Shown one piece after another: positions 9,095 to 17,750 of a DNA stretch of 64,000 bases. The notes beneath the pieces were generated by a model that was not told where the DNA came from, did not search any database, and saw only the letters and a program-made list of their open reading frames with translations. The DNA is from Georgenia satyanarayanai (GTDB lineage Bacteria; Actinomycetota; Actinomycetes; Actinomycetales; Actinomycetaceae), in assembly GCF_023715365.1 (NCBI RefSeq), contig NZ_JAMBNZ010000001.1, positions 186,001 through 250,000 of the forward strand, written 5' to 3'. Made by a program: the position numbers and the translations under genes. Numbering within the stretch: position 1 is the first letter of the stretch; each line of letters starts with the position of its first letter.

Positions 9095-9123
9095 CTGTGA
9101 CCGTGCACAGGCAGGAATGTCAA
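9095..9123 (-). promoter_or_regulatory. Candidate galactan-operon promoter with embedded LacI-type operator O1
   Basis: Read on the minus strand, TTGACA (9123-9118) is a perfect -35 hexamer. A weak -10 candidate (TCACAG) lies 17 bases on. Between and over it sits the palindrome TGTGACCGTGCACA at 9096-9109, with TGTG/CACA arms around a central CG, the usual shape of a LacI-family operator. A repressor bound there would cover the promoter. Confidence 0.6.
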
Positions 9124-9163
9124 GTGCGACAACGGTCGGGAATGTTCGAGGACGGGACTAATC

Positions 9164-9177
9164 TGTGATCGTGCACA
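9164..9177. promoter_or_regulatory. Second LacI-type operator O2, near-identical to O1
   Basis: TGTGATCGTGCACA differs from the site at 9096-9109 by one base in 14. The centres are 68 bp apart, which would suit looping or cooperative binding. It lies just upstream of the regulator's own promoter, so autoregulation is likely. Confidence 0.65.
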
Positions 9178-9204
9178 GTTCACCCGCGGACGACCGCGAC
9201 GGCG

Positions 9205-9210
9205 TAGGGT
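9205..9210 (+). promoter_or_regulatory. -10 element of a leaderless transcript for the LacI regulator
   Basis: TAGGGT ends exactly 7 bases before the GTG start at 9218. No ribosome-binding site is present, so transcription probably begins at the start codon. Confidence 0.5.
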
Positions 9211-9217
9211 CTGGCGC

Positions 9218-10261
9218 GTGAGAACGACGTCGACAGCGCCCGCCACGCCGACCGGCGACGTGCAGCGCCGCCGCCCCACCATCCGCGACGTCGCGGCCGA
9301 GGCCGGCGTCTCGCGCGGGACGGTGTCGCGCTACCTCAACGGCGGCAAGTGGGTTTCCCCCGAGGCGCGGGACGCCGTCCAGCGGGCGATCCACCAGACC
9401 GGCTACCGCGCCAACCAGCACGCCCGCTCCCTGGTGACCGGCCGCGCGAACGCCATCGCCTTCCTCCTCGCCGAGCCGCAGGACCGTCTGTTCGCCGACC
9501 CGACCTACGCCCCGCTGCTGCGTGGGGCCGCCGAGGCGCTGGCCGCGCGGCAGATGACGCTCACCCTCCTCGTGGCGGGCACGCCGGACGAGCGGGAGAA
9601 CGTCGTCGCCTACCTGGCGGCCGGGCACGTCGACGGGGCGATGCTCATCTCCTCCCACGAGAACGAGCCGCTGCTGGACGAGCTCCTTGCGGGCGGCGTC
9701 CCGATCGTCTCCTGCGGCTTGCCACTGGGACGCACCGACCGCGTCGCGTCGGTCTCGGTCGACGAGGCCGGCGGCGCCCGGGAGATGGTCGCCCATCTGC
9801 GTTCGCGCGGCCGACGGCGCATCGCGACGATCACCGGGCCGCTCGACCTGCCCGGTGGCCGCTACCGCTTCGAGGCCTACCGCGAGGAGCTCGGCGCGGA
9901 CTACGACCCGGCCCTGGTGGCCCACGGCGACTTCGGCACCGAGTCCGGCGTGGCAGCGATGGCCGAGCTCCTCGAGCGGGCCCCGGACCTCGACGCCGTC
10001 TTCGCCGCCTCCGACGCCATGGCCGCCGGCGCGATCACCGTGCTGCGGCGGGCCGGGCGGCGCATCCCGGAGGAGGTCGCCGTCGGCGGCTTCGACGACT
10101 CCGGCCTGGCCGTCAACCTCGACCCGCCCCTCACGACGATGCGCCAGCCCTTCGACCGGATCAGCGCCGAGATGGTCTCCCTCCTGCTCGAGGTCGTCGC
10201 CGGCAGCGCGACGAAGTCCGTGACGATGCCGGCGACGCTTGTCGTGCGGGAGAGCACCTAG
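9218..10261 (+). CDS. ganR: LacI-family repressor of the galactan locus
   Basis: A 347-residue regulator. After a short tail, the helix-turn-helix (TIRDVAAEAGVSRGTVSRYLNGG) lies at residues 21-43. A periplasmic-binding-protein-like sugar-sensing domain follows, with the typical VGGFDDS and LTTMRQP motifs near the C-terminus. It is divergent from the GH42 gene and shares a 175-bp intergenic region with two operator-like palindromes. By family logic it represses the galactan operon and itself until a galactoside binds. The GTG start is chosen because the next in-frame starts are inside the HTH and a TAGGGT -10 sits 7 bases upstream. Confidence 0.88.
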   Translation: MRTTSTAPATPTGDVQRRRPTIRDVAAEAGVSRGTVSRYLNGGKWVSPEARDAVQRAIHQTGYRANQHARSLVTGRANAIAFLLAEPQDRLFADPTYAPLLRGAAEALAARQMTLTLLVAGTPDERENVVAYLAAGHVDGAMLISSHENEPLLDELLAGGVPIVSCGLPLGRTDRVASVSVDEAGGAREMVAHLRSRGRRRIATITGPLDLPGGRYRFEAYREELGADYDPALVAHGDFGTESGVAAMAELLERAPDLDAVFAASDAMAAGAITVLRRAGRRIPEEVAVGGFDDSGLAVNLDPPLTTMRQPFDRISAEMVSLLLEVVAGSATKSVTMPATLVVREST

Positions 10262-10262
10262 C

Positions 10263-10688
10263 TCAGACGCTCACCCACGCGGCCTCGACGTCGAGCACCC
10301 AGGTGACGCCGAAGGGGTCGGTGAGCATGCCGTACAGCGGGGCCCACGGGGCCGGGCCGAGCGGGACGAGGACCGTGGCGTCGGCGGCCAGCGCCTCCCA
10401 GTAGCCGCGGACCTCCTCGGCGTCGGTGCCGCGCACCGAGACGAAGAACGTCATCGTGCCCGGCTCCCACGCATCCGTGGAGGGGACGTCGTAGACCATG
10501 ACGCGCACGCCGGCGGCGGAGACGAGCTGGCCCCAGCTGATGTCACCCTCCTCCCCCGCCGGGACGGGGCGGCCGGTGTCTGCGTGCGTGATCGCGAAGG
10601 CCTCACCGCCGAAGACGGACCGGTAGTGCTCGAGCGCCTTGCGCGCCTGGCCGCGGAAGTTGAGGTGAGGGGTGACGGCGACGGTCAT
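10263..10688 (-). CDS. VOC-superfamily (PhnB-like glyoxalase fold) protein
   Basis: A 141-residue single-domain protein with the PhnB/3-demethylubiquinone-methyltransferase-like version of the VOC fold: HLNFRGQARKALEHYRSVFGGE at the start and DPFGVTWVLDV near the end. The function of these small proteins is usually unknown; some bind antibiotics or metals. The start MTVAVTPHL follows an AAGGAG ribosome-binding site and is preferred to a longer frame reaching 10775. It ends one base after the converging ganR gene and is divergent from the WYL regulator, which may control it. Confidence 0.8.
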   Translation of the reverse strand: MTVAVTPHLNFRGQARKALEHYRSVFGGEAFAITHADTGRPVPAGEEGDISWGQLVSAAGVRVMVYDVPSTDAWEPGTMTFFVSVRGTDAEEVRGYWEALAADATVLVPLGPAPWAPLYGMLTDPFGVTWVLDVEAAWVSV

Positions 10689-10791
10689 GGTGGCTCCTTC
10701 GAGAGGTGTGACGCCCCCGCTGCGGGGACGTGTCCCACGCTGCCAGCAGTGGCGGTCAGATCGTGTCCTCGACATCCCCTACCGTGGAGGC

Positions 10792-11751
10792 ATGACGACG
10801 CCGACGTCCCGGCTGCTCCGGCTGCTGTCCCTCCTCCAGACGAGACGGGACTGGCCCGGACAGCACCTGGCCGAGCGGATGGGCGTGAGCCCGCGGACCG
10901 TGCGCCGCGACGTCGAGCGCCTCCGGGAGCTGGGCTACCGCGTCACGGCCGTCATGGGGCCCGACGGCGGGTACCGGCTCGAGGCGGGCTCCGAGCTGCC
11001 GCCCCTGCTCTTCGACGACGACCAGGCCGTCGCGCTCGCCGTCGCCCTGCGCACGGCCTCTGCAGGCGGCGTGGCCGTGGACGACGCCGCGGCGCGGGCT
11101 CTCGCGACGGTGCGCCAGCTCATGCCCGCGGCCCTGCGCCACCGGGTCGACGCCGTCGACGTCACCGCCGTCGGCCGCCCGGGCGACGCGCCCGCCGTCG
11201 CCCCGGCGGTCCTCGTGGCCGTCAGTGCGGCTGCCCACCGCCACGAGGTGCTGCGCTTCGACTACGGCGCGGGCGACGACGACCGGCCCCCGCGCCGCGC
11301 CGAGCCGCACCACGTCGTGAGCTCCGCGGGGCGCTGGTACCTCGTCGCGTGGGACCTCGACCGGGAGGACTGGCGCACCTACCGGCTCGACAGGCTCCGT
11401 CCCCGGATGCGCACGGGCGTGCCCTTCATGCCGCGGCCACTGCCCGGCGGGGACGTCACGGCCTTCCTCACCGGGACCTTCCGAGGCGCGGTTGGCGGCA
11501 GCGACTGGCCGTGCCGTGGGGAGGCCACGCTCGCCCTCCCGGTGCAGGAGGTTGCCCCCTTCGTCGGTGACGGCACGGTCGTCGCGCTGGCCGACGGCCG
11601 CTGCCGGGTGTCGGTCGGCTCGTGGTCGTGGGCTGCCCTGGCCGCCGCGCTCGGCCGCTTCGACGCGGACATCGACGACGTCTTCCCCGTCGAGCTGCGC
11701 GAGGCGTGCACCCTGCTCGCCGAGAGGTACGCCCGCGCGGGGCAGGGCTGA
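10792..11751 (+). CDS. WYL-domain transcriptional regulator (DeoR-like HTH)
   Basis: A 319-residue regulator with an N-terminal winged helix (AERMGVSPRTVRRDVERLRELGY, about residues 20-45), a linker domain with GPDGGYRLEAG, and a WYL domain (GRWYLVAWDLDREDWRTYRLDR, about 180-205). WYL proteins sense ligands, often nucleic acid, and regulate stress or defence genes. The ATG at 10792 follows TGGAGG and also lies 6 bases after a TACCGT -10-like hexamer, so a leaderless message is possible. It is divergent from the VOC protein gene, its most likely target. Confidence 0.87.
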   Translation: MTTPTSRLLRLLSLLQTRRDWPGQHLAERMGVSPRTVRRDVERLRELGYRVTAVMGPDGGYRLEAGSELPPLLFDDDQAVALAVALRTASAGGVAVDDAAARALATVRQLMPAALRHRVDAVDVTAVGRPGDAPAVAPAVLVAVSAAAHRHEVLRFDYGAGDDDRPPRRAEPHHVVSSAGRWYLVAWDLDREDWRTYRLDRLRPRMRTGVPFMPRPLPGGDVTAFLTGTFRGAVGGSDWPCRGEATLALPVQEVAPFVGDGTVVALADGRCRVSVGSWSWAALAAALGRFDADIDDVFPVELREACTLLAERYARAGQG

Positions 11752-12234
11752 CAGCGGCCGGGCGTCGACGCACCCGATCGTCGGCAGGGCGCTCGAGCGG
11801 GACCTGGGCCGAGCCACTCGGCAGTAGTGCGTACGCAGTCTGTGACCACGGGCTGGACCTGCGCGCTCCGTTGGAGCGCGCGTGGGCGCGTTCGCCCGTT
11901 CGAACGTCCGGGACTCACGTGACAGGGACGTGCCCGGCCTCGACCACACGTCGGTGCACGAGACCCCATCCCTTGTCAGCTCCAGCCCCGAGGAACGCGT
12001 CACACAGTCCGGACCGGGCGGACTGCGCGCCTTCGGCCGCGCCCCGCGCGCCCGTGGCACTCGACATCGCTCGCGGGATCGCTCGCGACGGCAGCCGCGC
12101 GCACAAGGCCGCCCTCCGCGGTGAGCTGCGTTGGGACGACCCGTCGACGTGGGTCGACCTCGCGCTCGGCCGCGGGCCCCTGGAACGTCTCACCGCCCGG
12201 GTGCCTGCGCGGCTGGCACCTCGCCCCATGACGG
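11752..12234. other. 483-bp region without a convincing gene, downstream of tRNA-Val
   Basis: Nothing here has a start, ribosome-binding site and family signature together. A plus-strand open stretch from about 12054 (LDIARGIARDGSRAHKAALRG...) has coding-like codon use but no start or stop of its own before it runs into the tRNA; it could be a gene remnant. The region abuts the 3' end of tRNA-Val, a common integration site, but I see no att repeat or integrase. Confidence 0.4.
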
Positions 12235-12308
12235 TGGGCCCGGCCGGCCTCGAACCGACGACCTCCGCGGTGTAAACGCGGCGCTCTGACCAACTGAGCT
12301 ACAGGCCC
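12235..12308 (-). tRNA. tRNA-Val (anticodon TAC)
   Basis: A 74-base cloverleaf: acceptor GGGCCTG/CGGGCCC (one G-T wobble), D arm GCTC...GAGC, anticodon stem CCGCG/CGCGG with loop TTTACAC, and T arm GTCGG-TTCGAGG-CCGGC. The discriminator is A and CCA is not encoded. The anticodon TAC reads GTA/GTG valine codons. Confidence 0.95.
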
Positions 12309-12345
12309 CACGCAGCCGAGCGGCTGCCAGGGTCAAGCGTACTGG

Positions 12346-12588
12346 TCACGGCCGGTCGTCCGCGCCGAAGCCCTTGCGCGCACCGCGCTCCTCCCGCGTC
12401 TCGGTCTGCTGGAAGAGGGTGGTCTGCAGTCCGGCCGGTGCCTCCAGGAGGGAGCTCACCGACCGCCACGGCGTCATCGCCGGCTCCGACACCACCCGTC
12501 CTCGGCGCAGGCGAGCTCCACCGCCACGGCCTGACCGCTCGTGCGGGTCGCCGACGGCAGGTGGGCAGGAGCTGTCGGCGGCGGTCAT
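12346..12588 (-). CDS. Hypothetical 80-residue protein overlapping the peroxiredoxin stop
   Basis: The ATG at 12588 overlaps the peroxiredoxin stop codon (ATGA), which favours translational coupling. The product begins MTAADSSCPP; its middle is Arg/Gly-rich, and its second half (SVSSLLEAPAGLQTTLFQQTE) looks more protein-like. I recognise no family. It could be a real small gene or an accidental open frame in GC-rich DNA. Confidence 0.35.
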   Translation of the reverse strand: MTAADSSCPPAVGDPHERSGRGGGARLRRGRVVSEPAMTPWRSVSSLLEAPAGLQTTLFQQTETREERGARKGFGADDRP

Positions 12589-13031
12589 CCCGTGAGGGCG
12601 CCGACGGCGGCGCGGTAGTCGGCGACGGACCGCGCCACCCCGGCGGGCGAGCGCACGGACCAGGCCACGACGCCGTCGTGGTCGAGGAGGAAGGTGGCCC
12701 GCAGCGGGGCGCCGGACCCGTCGTCGAGCGCCCCGTAGGCGCGCGCGGCCTGCCCGTGCGGCCAGAAGTCCGACAGCAGTGGGAAGGTCGCGCCCTCCTG
12801 CTCCGCCCACGCGCGGAGGGTGAAGACGGGGTCGCAGGTGACGGCGACGACGTCCGCGCCGCCTACCGGCTCCTCGACGAGCGCACGCAGCTCACCGCCA
12901 CACACGCGCGAGAACGCGAACGGGAGGAAGACGAGGAGCTGGGGCCGCGCGCGCACACCACCGACACGCACGGGGGTGCCGTGCGTGTCGGGCAGCTCGA
13001 GGACTGGCGCCCGGTCAGCGACCGCGACCAC
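12585..13031 (-). CDS. AhpE-like one-Cys peroxiredoxin
   Basis: A 148-residue thioredoxin-fold peroxidase that reduces peroxides through a peroxidatic cysteine. The active-site stretch LPFAFSRVCGGEL matches the AhpE pattern (PxAFTxxCxxEL), and a later FLLDHDGVVAW strand fits the fold. The usual start region VADRAPVLELPDTHG sets the GTG at 13031, which overlaps the end of the DUF3052 gene by 17 bases. In Mycobacterium tuberculosis an ahpE gene and a DUF3052 gene likewise lie near aceE. Only one conserved Cys is seen in the active site, so an external thiol reductant is expected. Confidence 0.82.
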   Translation of the reverse strand: MVAVADRAPVLELPDTHGTPVRVGGVRARPQLLVFLPFAFSRVCGGELRALVEEPVGGADVVAVTCDPVFTLRAWAEQEGATFPLLSDFWPHGQAARAYGALDDGSGAPLRATFLLDHDGVVAWSVRSPAGVARSVADYRAAVGALTG

Positions 13032-13437
13032 GGGCGAGCAGGCGCAGCCCGTTCCAGTCGGCCCCGGCGCCGACGGAACCGGTCGGCTGGAGGCCGGCGG
13101 TGCGGGCCGCGTCCTCCACGACGGCGGGGCCGACGTGGCCACCACGGCCCGGCTTGGGGGTGAGGACGACGATCGTCCCGGCGTCGTCCAGGTTGTCGAG
13201 GGCGTCGACGAGGAGGTCGGTGAGGTCACTCTCGTCGCCGTCGTCCTCGCGCCACCAGATGATGGCGCCGTCGACGACGTCGGAGTACTCCTCGTCCACC
13301 AGGTCCGTCCCCGTCACGTCCGAGACGGCCGAGCGGACCGCCTCGTCGACGTCGGTGTCGTACCCGAACTCCTGGATCTCCTGCCCGGGGGTGAAGCCGA
13401 ACCGGCTGCCGGCATCAGGGCCAGCGGTCGCTGCCAC
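13015..13437 (-). CDS. DUF3052 family protein
   Basis: A 140-residue acidic protein, conserved in actinobacteria next to aceE and ahpE. Recognisable stretches are FGFTPGQEIQEFGYD, DVVDGAIIWWREDDGD and VVLTPKPGRGGHVGP. Biochemical function is unknown to me. I prefer the GTG start at 13437 because GGGAG lies 5 bases upstream and family members begin VAA just before the FGFTPGQ motif; an in-frame ATG at 13455 would add six residues. It is divergent from aceE across about 270 bp. Confidence 0.82.
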   Translation of the reverse strand: MAATAGPDAGSRFGFTPGQEIQEFGYDTDVDEAVRSAVSDVTGTDLVDEEYSDVVDGAIIWWREDDGDESDLTDLLVDALDNLDDAGTIVVLTPKPGRGGHVGPAVVEDAARTAGLQPTGSVGAGADWNGLRLLARGRGR

Positions 13438-13704
13438 GTGTACTCCCACTCTCATCTCGGTGGCGCTCGGTCGCGCCGATCCACCCCACCGGTCGTGGGG
13501 ACGGGCCCAACGCTACTGCCGCGACGTTCCCAATCCCAGACGAACCGCCTCGCGTCGCGTCAGCGCCTGTTGCGAAGGTCATAGGAGTGCACGCTCCAGG
13601 CCATGGTTTCGACTGCCACGACGCGCAAGAATGGGCCTAGTCTGGTTGATACCGAGCACCAGCCACGCGCGTCGGCGCGCCGACGCCTGAGGGAAAGAGG
13701 ACGT

Positions 13705-16446
13705 GTGAGTCCACAGGACGGATCTGGACCGCTCATCGACGGCCTGCTGAGCCAGGTGAGGGACATCGACACCGCTGAGACCCAGGAGTGGCTCGAGTCT
13801 CTCGACGGTCTCATCGACGAGCGCGGCGGCCCCCGGGCCCGCTACATGCTGCTCAACCTGCTGCGCCGCGCACGGCAGCGCAACGTGGCCGTGCCGGCCC
13901 CCATGACCACCCCGTACGTCAACACCATCGGCATCCACGAGGAGCCGTACTTCCCGGGCGACGAGGCCTCCGAGCGCAAGTACCGCGGCTGGATCCGCTG
14001 GAACGCCGCCGTCATGGTCACCCGCGCCCAGCGCCCCGGCGTCTCCGTCGGTGGCCACATCTCCTCCTACGCCTCGATCGCCACGCTCTACGAGGTGGGC
14101 CTCAACCACTTCTTCCGCGGGAAGGACCACCCCGGTGGCGGCGACCAGGTCTTCTTCCAGGGCCACTCCGCGCCGGGAAACTACGCCCGCGCCTACCTCG
14201 AGGGCCGCCTGAGCGAGGACGACCTCGACGGCTTCCGCCAGGAGCACTCCCACCCCGGTGGCGGGCTGCCCTCCTACCCGCACCCGCGCCTCATGCAGGA
14301 CTTCTGGGAGTTCCCCACGGTCTCCATGGGGCTGGGCCCGGCCGAGGCCATCCACCAGGCCTTCACCAACCGCTACGTCCACGAGCGCGGGATCAAGGAC
14401 ACCTCCCAGCAGCACGTGTGGGCGTTCCTCGGCGACGGCGAGATGGACGAGCCCGAGTCGCGCGGCATGCTCCAGCTCGCCGCCCAGCAGGGCCTGGACA
14501 ACCTCACGTTCGTCGTCAACTGCAACCTGCAGCGCCTCGACGGCCCGGTCCGCGGCAACGGCAAGATCGTCCAGGAGCTCGAGGCCTTCTTCCGCGGCGC
14601 CGGCTGGAACGTCATCAAGGTCCTGTGGGGCCGCGAGTGGGACTCCCTGCTCAACGCCGACAAGGACCGTGCTCTGGTCAACCTCATGAACCAGACGCTC
14701 GACGGCGACTACCAGACCTACAAGGCGAACGACGGCGCCTACGTCCGTGAGCACTTCTTCGGCCGCGACCCGCGGACCAAGGAGCTCGTCAAGGATATGA
14801 CGGACGACGAGATCTGGGCGCTCAAGCGCGGCGGCCACGACTACCGCAAGATCTACGCCGCCTACAAGGCCGCCATGGACCACACCGGGCAGCCCACGGT
14901 CATCCTCGCGCAGACGGTCAAGGGCTACGGCCTGGGCCCGAGCTTCGCTGGTCGTAACTCCACGCACCAGATGAAGAAGATGAAGACGACGGACCTCAAG
15001 ATGCTCCGGGACGCCCTGCGCATCCCGATCCCCGACGAGCAGCTCGAGGACCCGTACAACGCGCCGTACTACCGCCCCGAGGACGACGACCCCGCGCTGC
15101 AGTACATGCTCGAGCGGCGCAAGGCGCTGGGCGGCTTCGTCCCCGAGCGCCGCGGTGACAAGGGCACCTTGCCCCTGCCCGACGCCAAGCCCTACGAGGT
15201 ACTCAAGAGCGGCTCGGGCAAGCAGGAGGTCGCCTCGACCATGGCCTTCGTCCGGCTCCTCAAGGAGCTGATGAAGGACAAGGAGATCGGCAGCCGGATC
15301 GTGCCGATCATCCCGGACGAGGCGCGCACCTTCGGCCTGGACGCCATCTTCCCGACCGCGAAGATCTTCAACACCCACGGCCAGAACTACACCGCCGTGG
15401 ACGCCGACCTCATGCTCTCCTACAAGGAGTCCGAGACCGGCCAGATCATGCACATGGGCATCAACGAGGCGGGCTCGGCGGCGGTCTTCCAGACCGTCGG
15501 CACGTCCTACGCCACCCTCGGCGAGCCGCTCATCCCGGTCTACATCTTCTACTCGATGTTTGGCTTCCAGCGCACCGGTGACGCCTTCTGGGCCGCCGGG
15601 GACCAGCTGACCCGCGGCTTCGTCATCGGCGCCACCGCCGGACGGACCACGCTGGCCGGTGAGGGCCTGCAGCACATGGACGGGCACTCCCTCGTGCTCG
15701 CCCAGACGAACCCCGCGTTCGTCAACTACGACCCGGCCTACGCCTACGAGATCCGTCACATCGTCCGCGATGGCCTGCAGCGCATGTACGGCGCCGACGA
15801 CCCGCGCGACCCGAACGTCATGTACTACCTCACGGTGTACAACGAGCCGATGGTCCAGCCGGCCGAGCCGGAGGACGTCGACGTCGAGGGCATCCTCAAG
15901 GGCATCCACCGGCTCGCGGCGTCCGAGGGCGAGGGGCCGTGGGTCCAGCTGCTCGCCTCCGGCGTCGGGGTGCCGTGGGCGCTGCACGCCCGCGAGATCC
16001 TCGCCGAGGACTGGGGCGTTCGCGCCGGCGTGTGGTCGGTGACGAGCTGGGGCGAGCTGCGCCGCCAGGCCCTGCAGGTCGAGCGCCAGCGGCTGCTCGA
16101 GCCGGGCGGCGACCACGGCGAGGCCTACGTCACCGCCAAGCTGCGTGACGCCGGTGGCCCGTACATCGCCACGAGCGACTGGGACCACATGGTCCCGGAC
16201 CTGATCCGTCAGTGGGTGCCGGGCGACTACCACGTCCTCGGTGCGGACGGCTTCGGCTACTCCGACACCCGCCCGGCGGCCCGCCGCCAGTTCCTCATCG
16301 ACTCCCACTCGATGGTGGTCAAGGCGCTGCAGGCCCTCGCGGCCCAGGGCGCGATCGACGCCGACGCCCCGCGCCAGGCGGCCGAGAAGTACCGCCTGTC
16401 CGACGTCAACGCCGGCGAGTCCGGCACGGCGGGCGGTGACTCCTAA
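13705..16446 (+). CDS. aceE: Pyruvate dehydrogenase E1 component (homodimeric AceE type)
   Basis: A 913-residue thiamine-diphosphate enzyme that decarboxylates pyruvate and acetylates the lipoyl E2, feeding acetyl-CoA to the TCA cycle and to the fatty-acid genes nearby. The thiamine-diphosphate motif [10 protein letters not shown] appears near residue 245, the early HISSYAS motif is present, and the transketolase C-terminal domain closes the protein. The length is normal for AceE. The start GTG 13705 follows AAAGAGG; an in-frame ATG at 13603 would add a basic 34-residue extension absent from the family. A -10-like TAGTCT lies at 13638-13643. E2/E3 genes are not in the window. A strong terminator follows. 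Confidence 0.95.
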   Translation: MSPQDGSGPLIDGLLSQVRDIDTAETQEWLESLDGLIDERGGPRARYMLLNLLRRARQRNVAVPAPMTTPYVNTIGIHEEPYFPGDEASERKYRGWIRWNAAVMVTRAQRPGVSVGGHISSYASIATLYEVGLNHFFRGKDHPGGGDQVFFQGHSAPGNYARAYLEGRLSEDDLDGFRQEHSHPGGGLPSYPHPRLMQDFWEFPTVSMGLGPAEAIHQAFTNRYVHERGIKDTSQQHVWAFLGDGEMDEPESRGMLQLAAQQGLDNLTFVVNCNLQRLDGPVRGNGKIVQELEAFFRGAGWNVIKVLWGREWDSLLNADKDRALVNLMNQTLDGDYQTYKANDGAYVREHFFGRDPRTKELVKDMTDDEIWALKRGGHDYRKIYAAYKAAMDHTGQPTVILAQTVKGYGLGPSFAGRNSTHQMKKMKTTDLKMLRDALRIPIPDEQLEDPYNAPYYRPEDDDPALQYMLERRKALGGFVPERRGDKGTLPLPDAKPYEVLKSGSGKQEVASTMAFVRLLKELMKDKEIGSRIVPIIPDEARTFGLDAIFPTAKIFNTHGQNYTAVDADLMLSYKESETGQIMHMGINEAGSAAVFQTVGTSYATLGEPLIPVYIFYSMFGFQRTGDAFWAAGDQLTRGFVIGATAGRTTLAGEGLQHMDGHSLVLAQTNPAFVNYDPAYAYEIRHIVRDGLQRMYGADDPRDPNVMYYLTVYNEPMVQPAEPEDVDVEGILKGIHRLAASEGEGPWVQLLASGVGVPWALHAREILAEDWGVRAGVWSVTSWGELRRQALQVERQRLLEPGGDHGEAYVTAKLRDAGGPYIATSDWDHMVPDLIRQWVPGDYHVLGADGFGYSDTRPAARRQFLIDSHSMVVKALQALAAQGAIDADAPRQAAEKYRLSDVNAGESGTAGGDS

Positions 16447-16465
16447 GACCCCCGCACCACACAAG

Positions 16466-16514
16466 AAGCGCCGAGCGCTGAGTTGTTCCTGGAACAACTC
16501 AGCGCTCGGCGCTT
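16466..16514. terminator. Strong 23-bp hairpin terminator between converging aceE and adh
   Basis: Perfect arms at 16466-16488 and 16492-16514 flank a CTG loop, and a run of five T follows on the plus strand. It ends aceE 20 bases after its stop and, being between converging genes, may also stop the alcohol dehydrogenase message. Confidence 0.92.
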
Positions 16515-16531
16515 TTTCGGGGGGGCGGGTG

Positions 16532-17563
16532 TCAGTCGGCCATGCTCATCACCACGCGGCCGTCGATCCGGCCGGCCTCCATCTCGGCGAAGATCTCGTT
16601 GATCTCCGCCATGGGCCGCACCGTGTAGGTGGGGCTGATCTTGCCGCGCGCGAAGAAGTCGAGCGCCTCGGCCATGTCCTTGCGGGTGCCGACGATCGAG
16701 CCGCGCACCGTGAGGCCGAAGAGCACGGTGGTGAAGATGTCGAGCGGGAACTGCTCCGGCGGCAGGCCGACGAGGGACACCGTGCCGCCCCGGCGCAGCG
16801 CCCCGACGGCCTGCGGGAAGGCGTGGGCATTGACGGCGGTGACGAGGGCACCGTGCACGCCACCGGTCGCGGCCTTGATCTCCGCGGCCGGGTCCTCGCT
16901 CGTGCGGGCGTTGACGGCGACCTCCGCCCCGTGGCGGCGGGCGAGCTCGAGCTTGCTGTCGTCGACGTCGACCGCGGCGACGCGCAGCCCCATGGCGACG
17001 GCGTACTGGACGGCGATGTGGCCGAGCCCACCGATCCCCGAGATGAGCACCCACTCCCCCGGCTTGGTGTCGGTGACCTTCAGGCCCTTGTAGACGGTGA
17101 CCCCGGCGCACAGGACCGGCGCGGCGGCGGCCGCGTCCACGCCGTCGGGGATGACGGGGCAGTACCGGGAGTCGACGAGCATGTACTGGCCGAAGGAGCC
17201 GTCGACCGAGTAGCCGCTGTTCTGCTGGGACTCGCACAGCGTCTCCCAGCCGGTCTGGCAGTACTCGCACTCGCCGCACGCGCTGGCGAGCCACGCGTTG
17301 CCGACGGTGTCACCGACCGTGACGCGCTCGACGCGGTCGCCGACGGCGACGACGGTCCCCACACCCTCGTGGCCGGGGATGAAGGGGGCGACGGGCTTGA
17401 CCGGCCAGTCGCCGTGGGCGGCGTGGAGATCGGTGTGGCAGACGCCGGTGTACTCCACCTTGACGAGCGCCTCGTAGGGCCCGGGGGTGGGGACGGGGAC
17501 GTCCTCGATGCTCAGCGGCTGGCCGAGCTCGGGGACGACGGCGGCGCGCATCGTGTCTGACAT
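16532..17563 (-). CDS. Zinc-dependent alcohol dehydrogenase (AdhP/AdhA-like MDR)
   Basis: A 343-residue medium-chain dehydrogenase converting alcohols and aldehydes with NAD(H). Catalytic zinc ligands are C42 (GVCHTD), H65 (GHEGVG) and a Cys near 148 (VLCAGVT). The structural zinc loop has C96, C99, C102 and C110. The cofactor site is GIGGLGH, followed by an acidic VDVDD strand end that favours NAD over NADP. The ATG follows GAGGAGG, so the start is secure. The longer frame to 17641 lacks family similarity. It faces aceE and shares a terminator with it; no partner gene is adjacent. Confidence 0.92.
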   Translation of the reverse strand: MSDTMRAAVVPELGQPLSIEDVPVPTPGPYEALVKVEYTGVCHTDLHAAHGDWPVKPVAPFIPGHEGVGTVVAVGDRVERVTVGDTVGNAWLASACGECEYCQTGWETLCESQQNSGYSVDGSFGQYMLVDSRYCPVIPDGVDAAAAAPVLCAGVTVYKGLKVTDTKPGEWVLISGIGGLGHIAVQYAVAMGLRVAAVDVDDSKLELARRHGAEVAVNARTSEDPAAEIKAATGGVHGALVTAVNAHAFPQAVGALRRGGTVSLVGLPPEQFPLDIFTTVLFGLTVRGSIVGTRKDMAEALDFFARGKISPTYTVRPMAEINEIFAEMEAGRIDGRVVMSMAD

Positions 17564-17698
17564 GTTTCCTCCTCGGGTGGCCGAGGGCCGCGGGTGATGA
17601 CCCTCGGGGGTGGCACCGGGTGCGGTGATGCCACCAGTCAAGCAAGCGAAAAGGGTGCGGAGGAGGGACCGATGTCCCCCCGTTTCATCCCTACATGC

Positions 17699-17740
17699 GC
17701 CGAGAGCCGGATTCCTCCGGGGAGGAATCCGGCTCTCGGC
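17699..17740. terminator. 20-bp perfect hairpin, dispersed-repeat copy A
   Basis: Arms GCCGAGAGCCGGATTCCTCC and its complement, separated by two bases, lie 11 bases past the stop of the minus-strand gene at 17751. There is no T-run. The arm is 19/20 identical to one arm of the hairpin at 53527-53546. Confidence 0.75.
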
Positions 17741-17750
17741 GAAAGGGGTG

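Noticed and set aside
585-10261. A missing ATPase gene for the sugar importer as a sign of a broken operon
   Set aside because: Actinobacterial carbohydrate importers commonly lack a dedicated ATPase and share one encoded elsewhere; the same is true of the second sugar locus here.
13579-16497. A 972-codon open frame on the minus strand, opposite aceE
   Set aside because: Shadow of the pyruvate dehydrogenase gene; composition is Val/Gly/Leu/Arg-rich without any recognisable domain.
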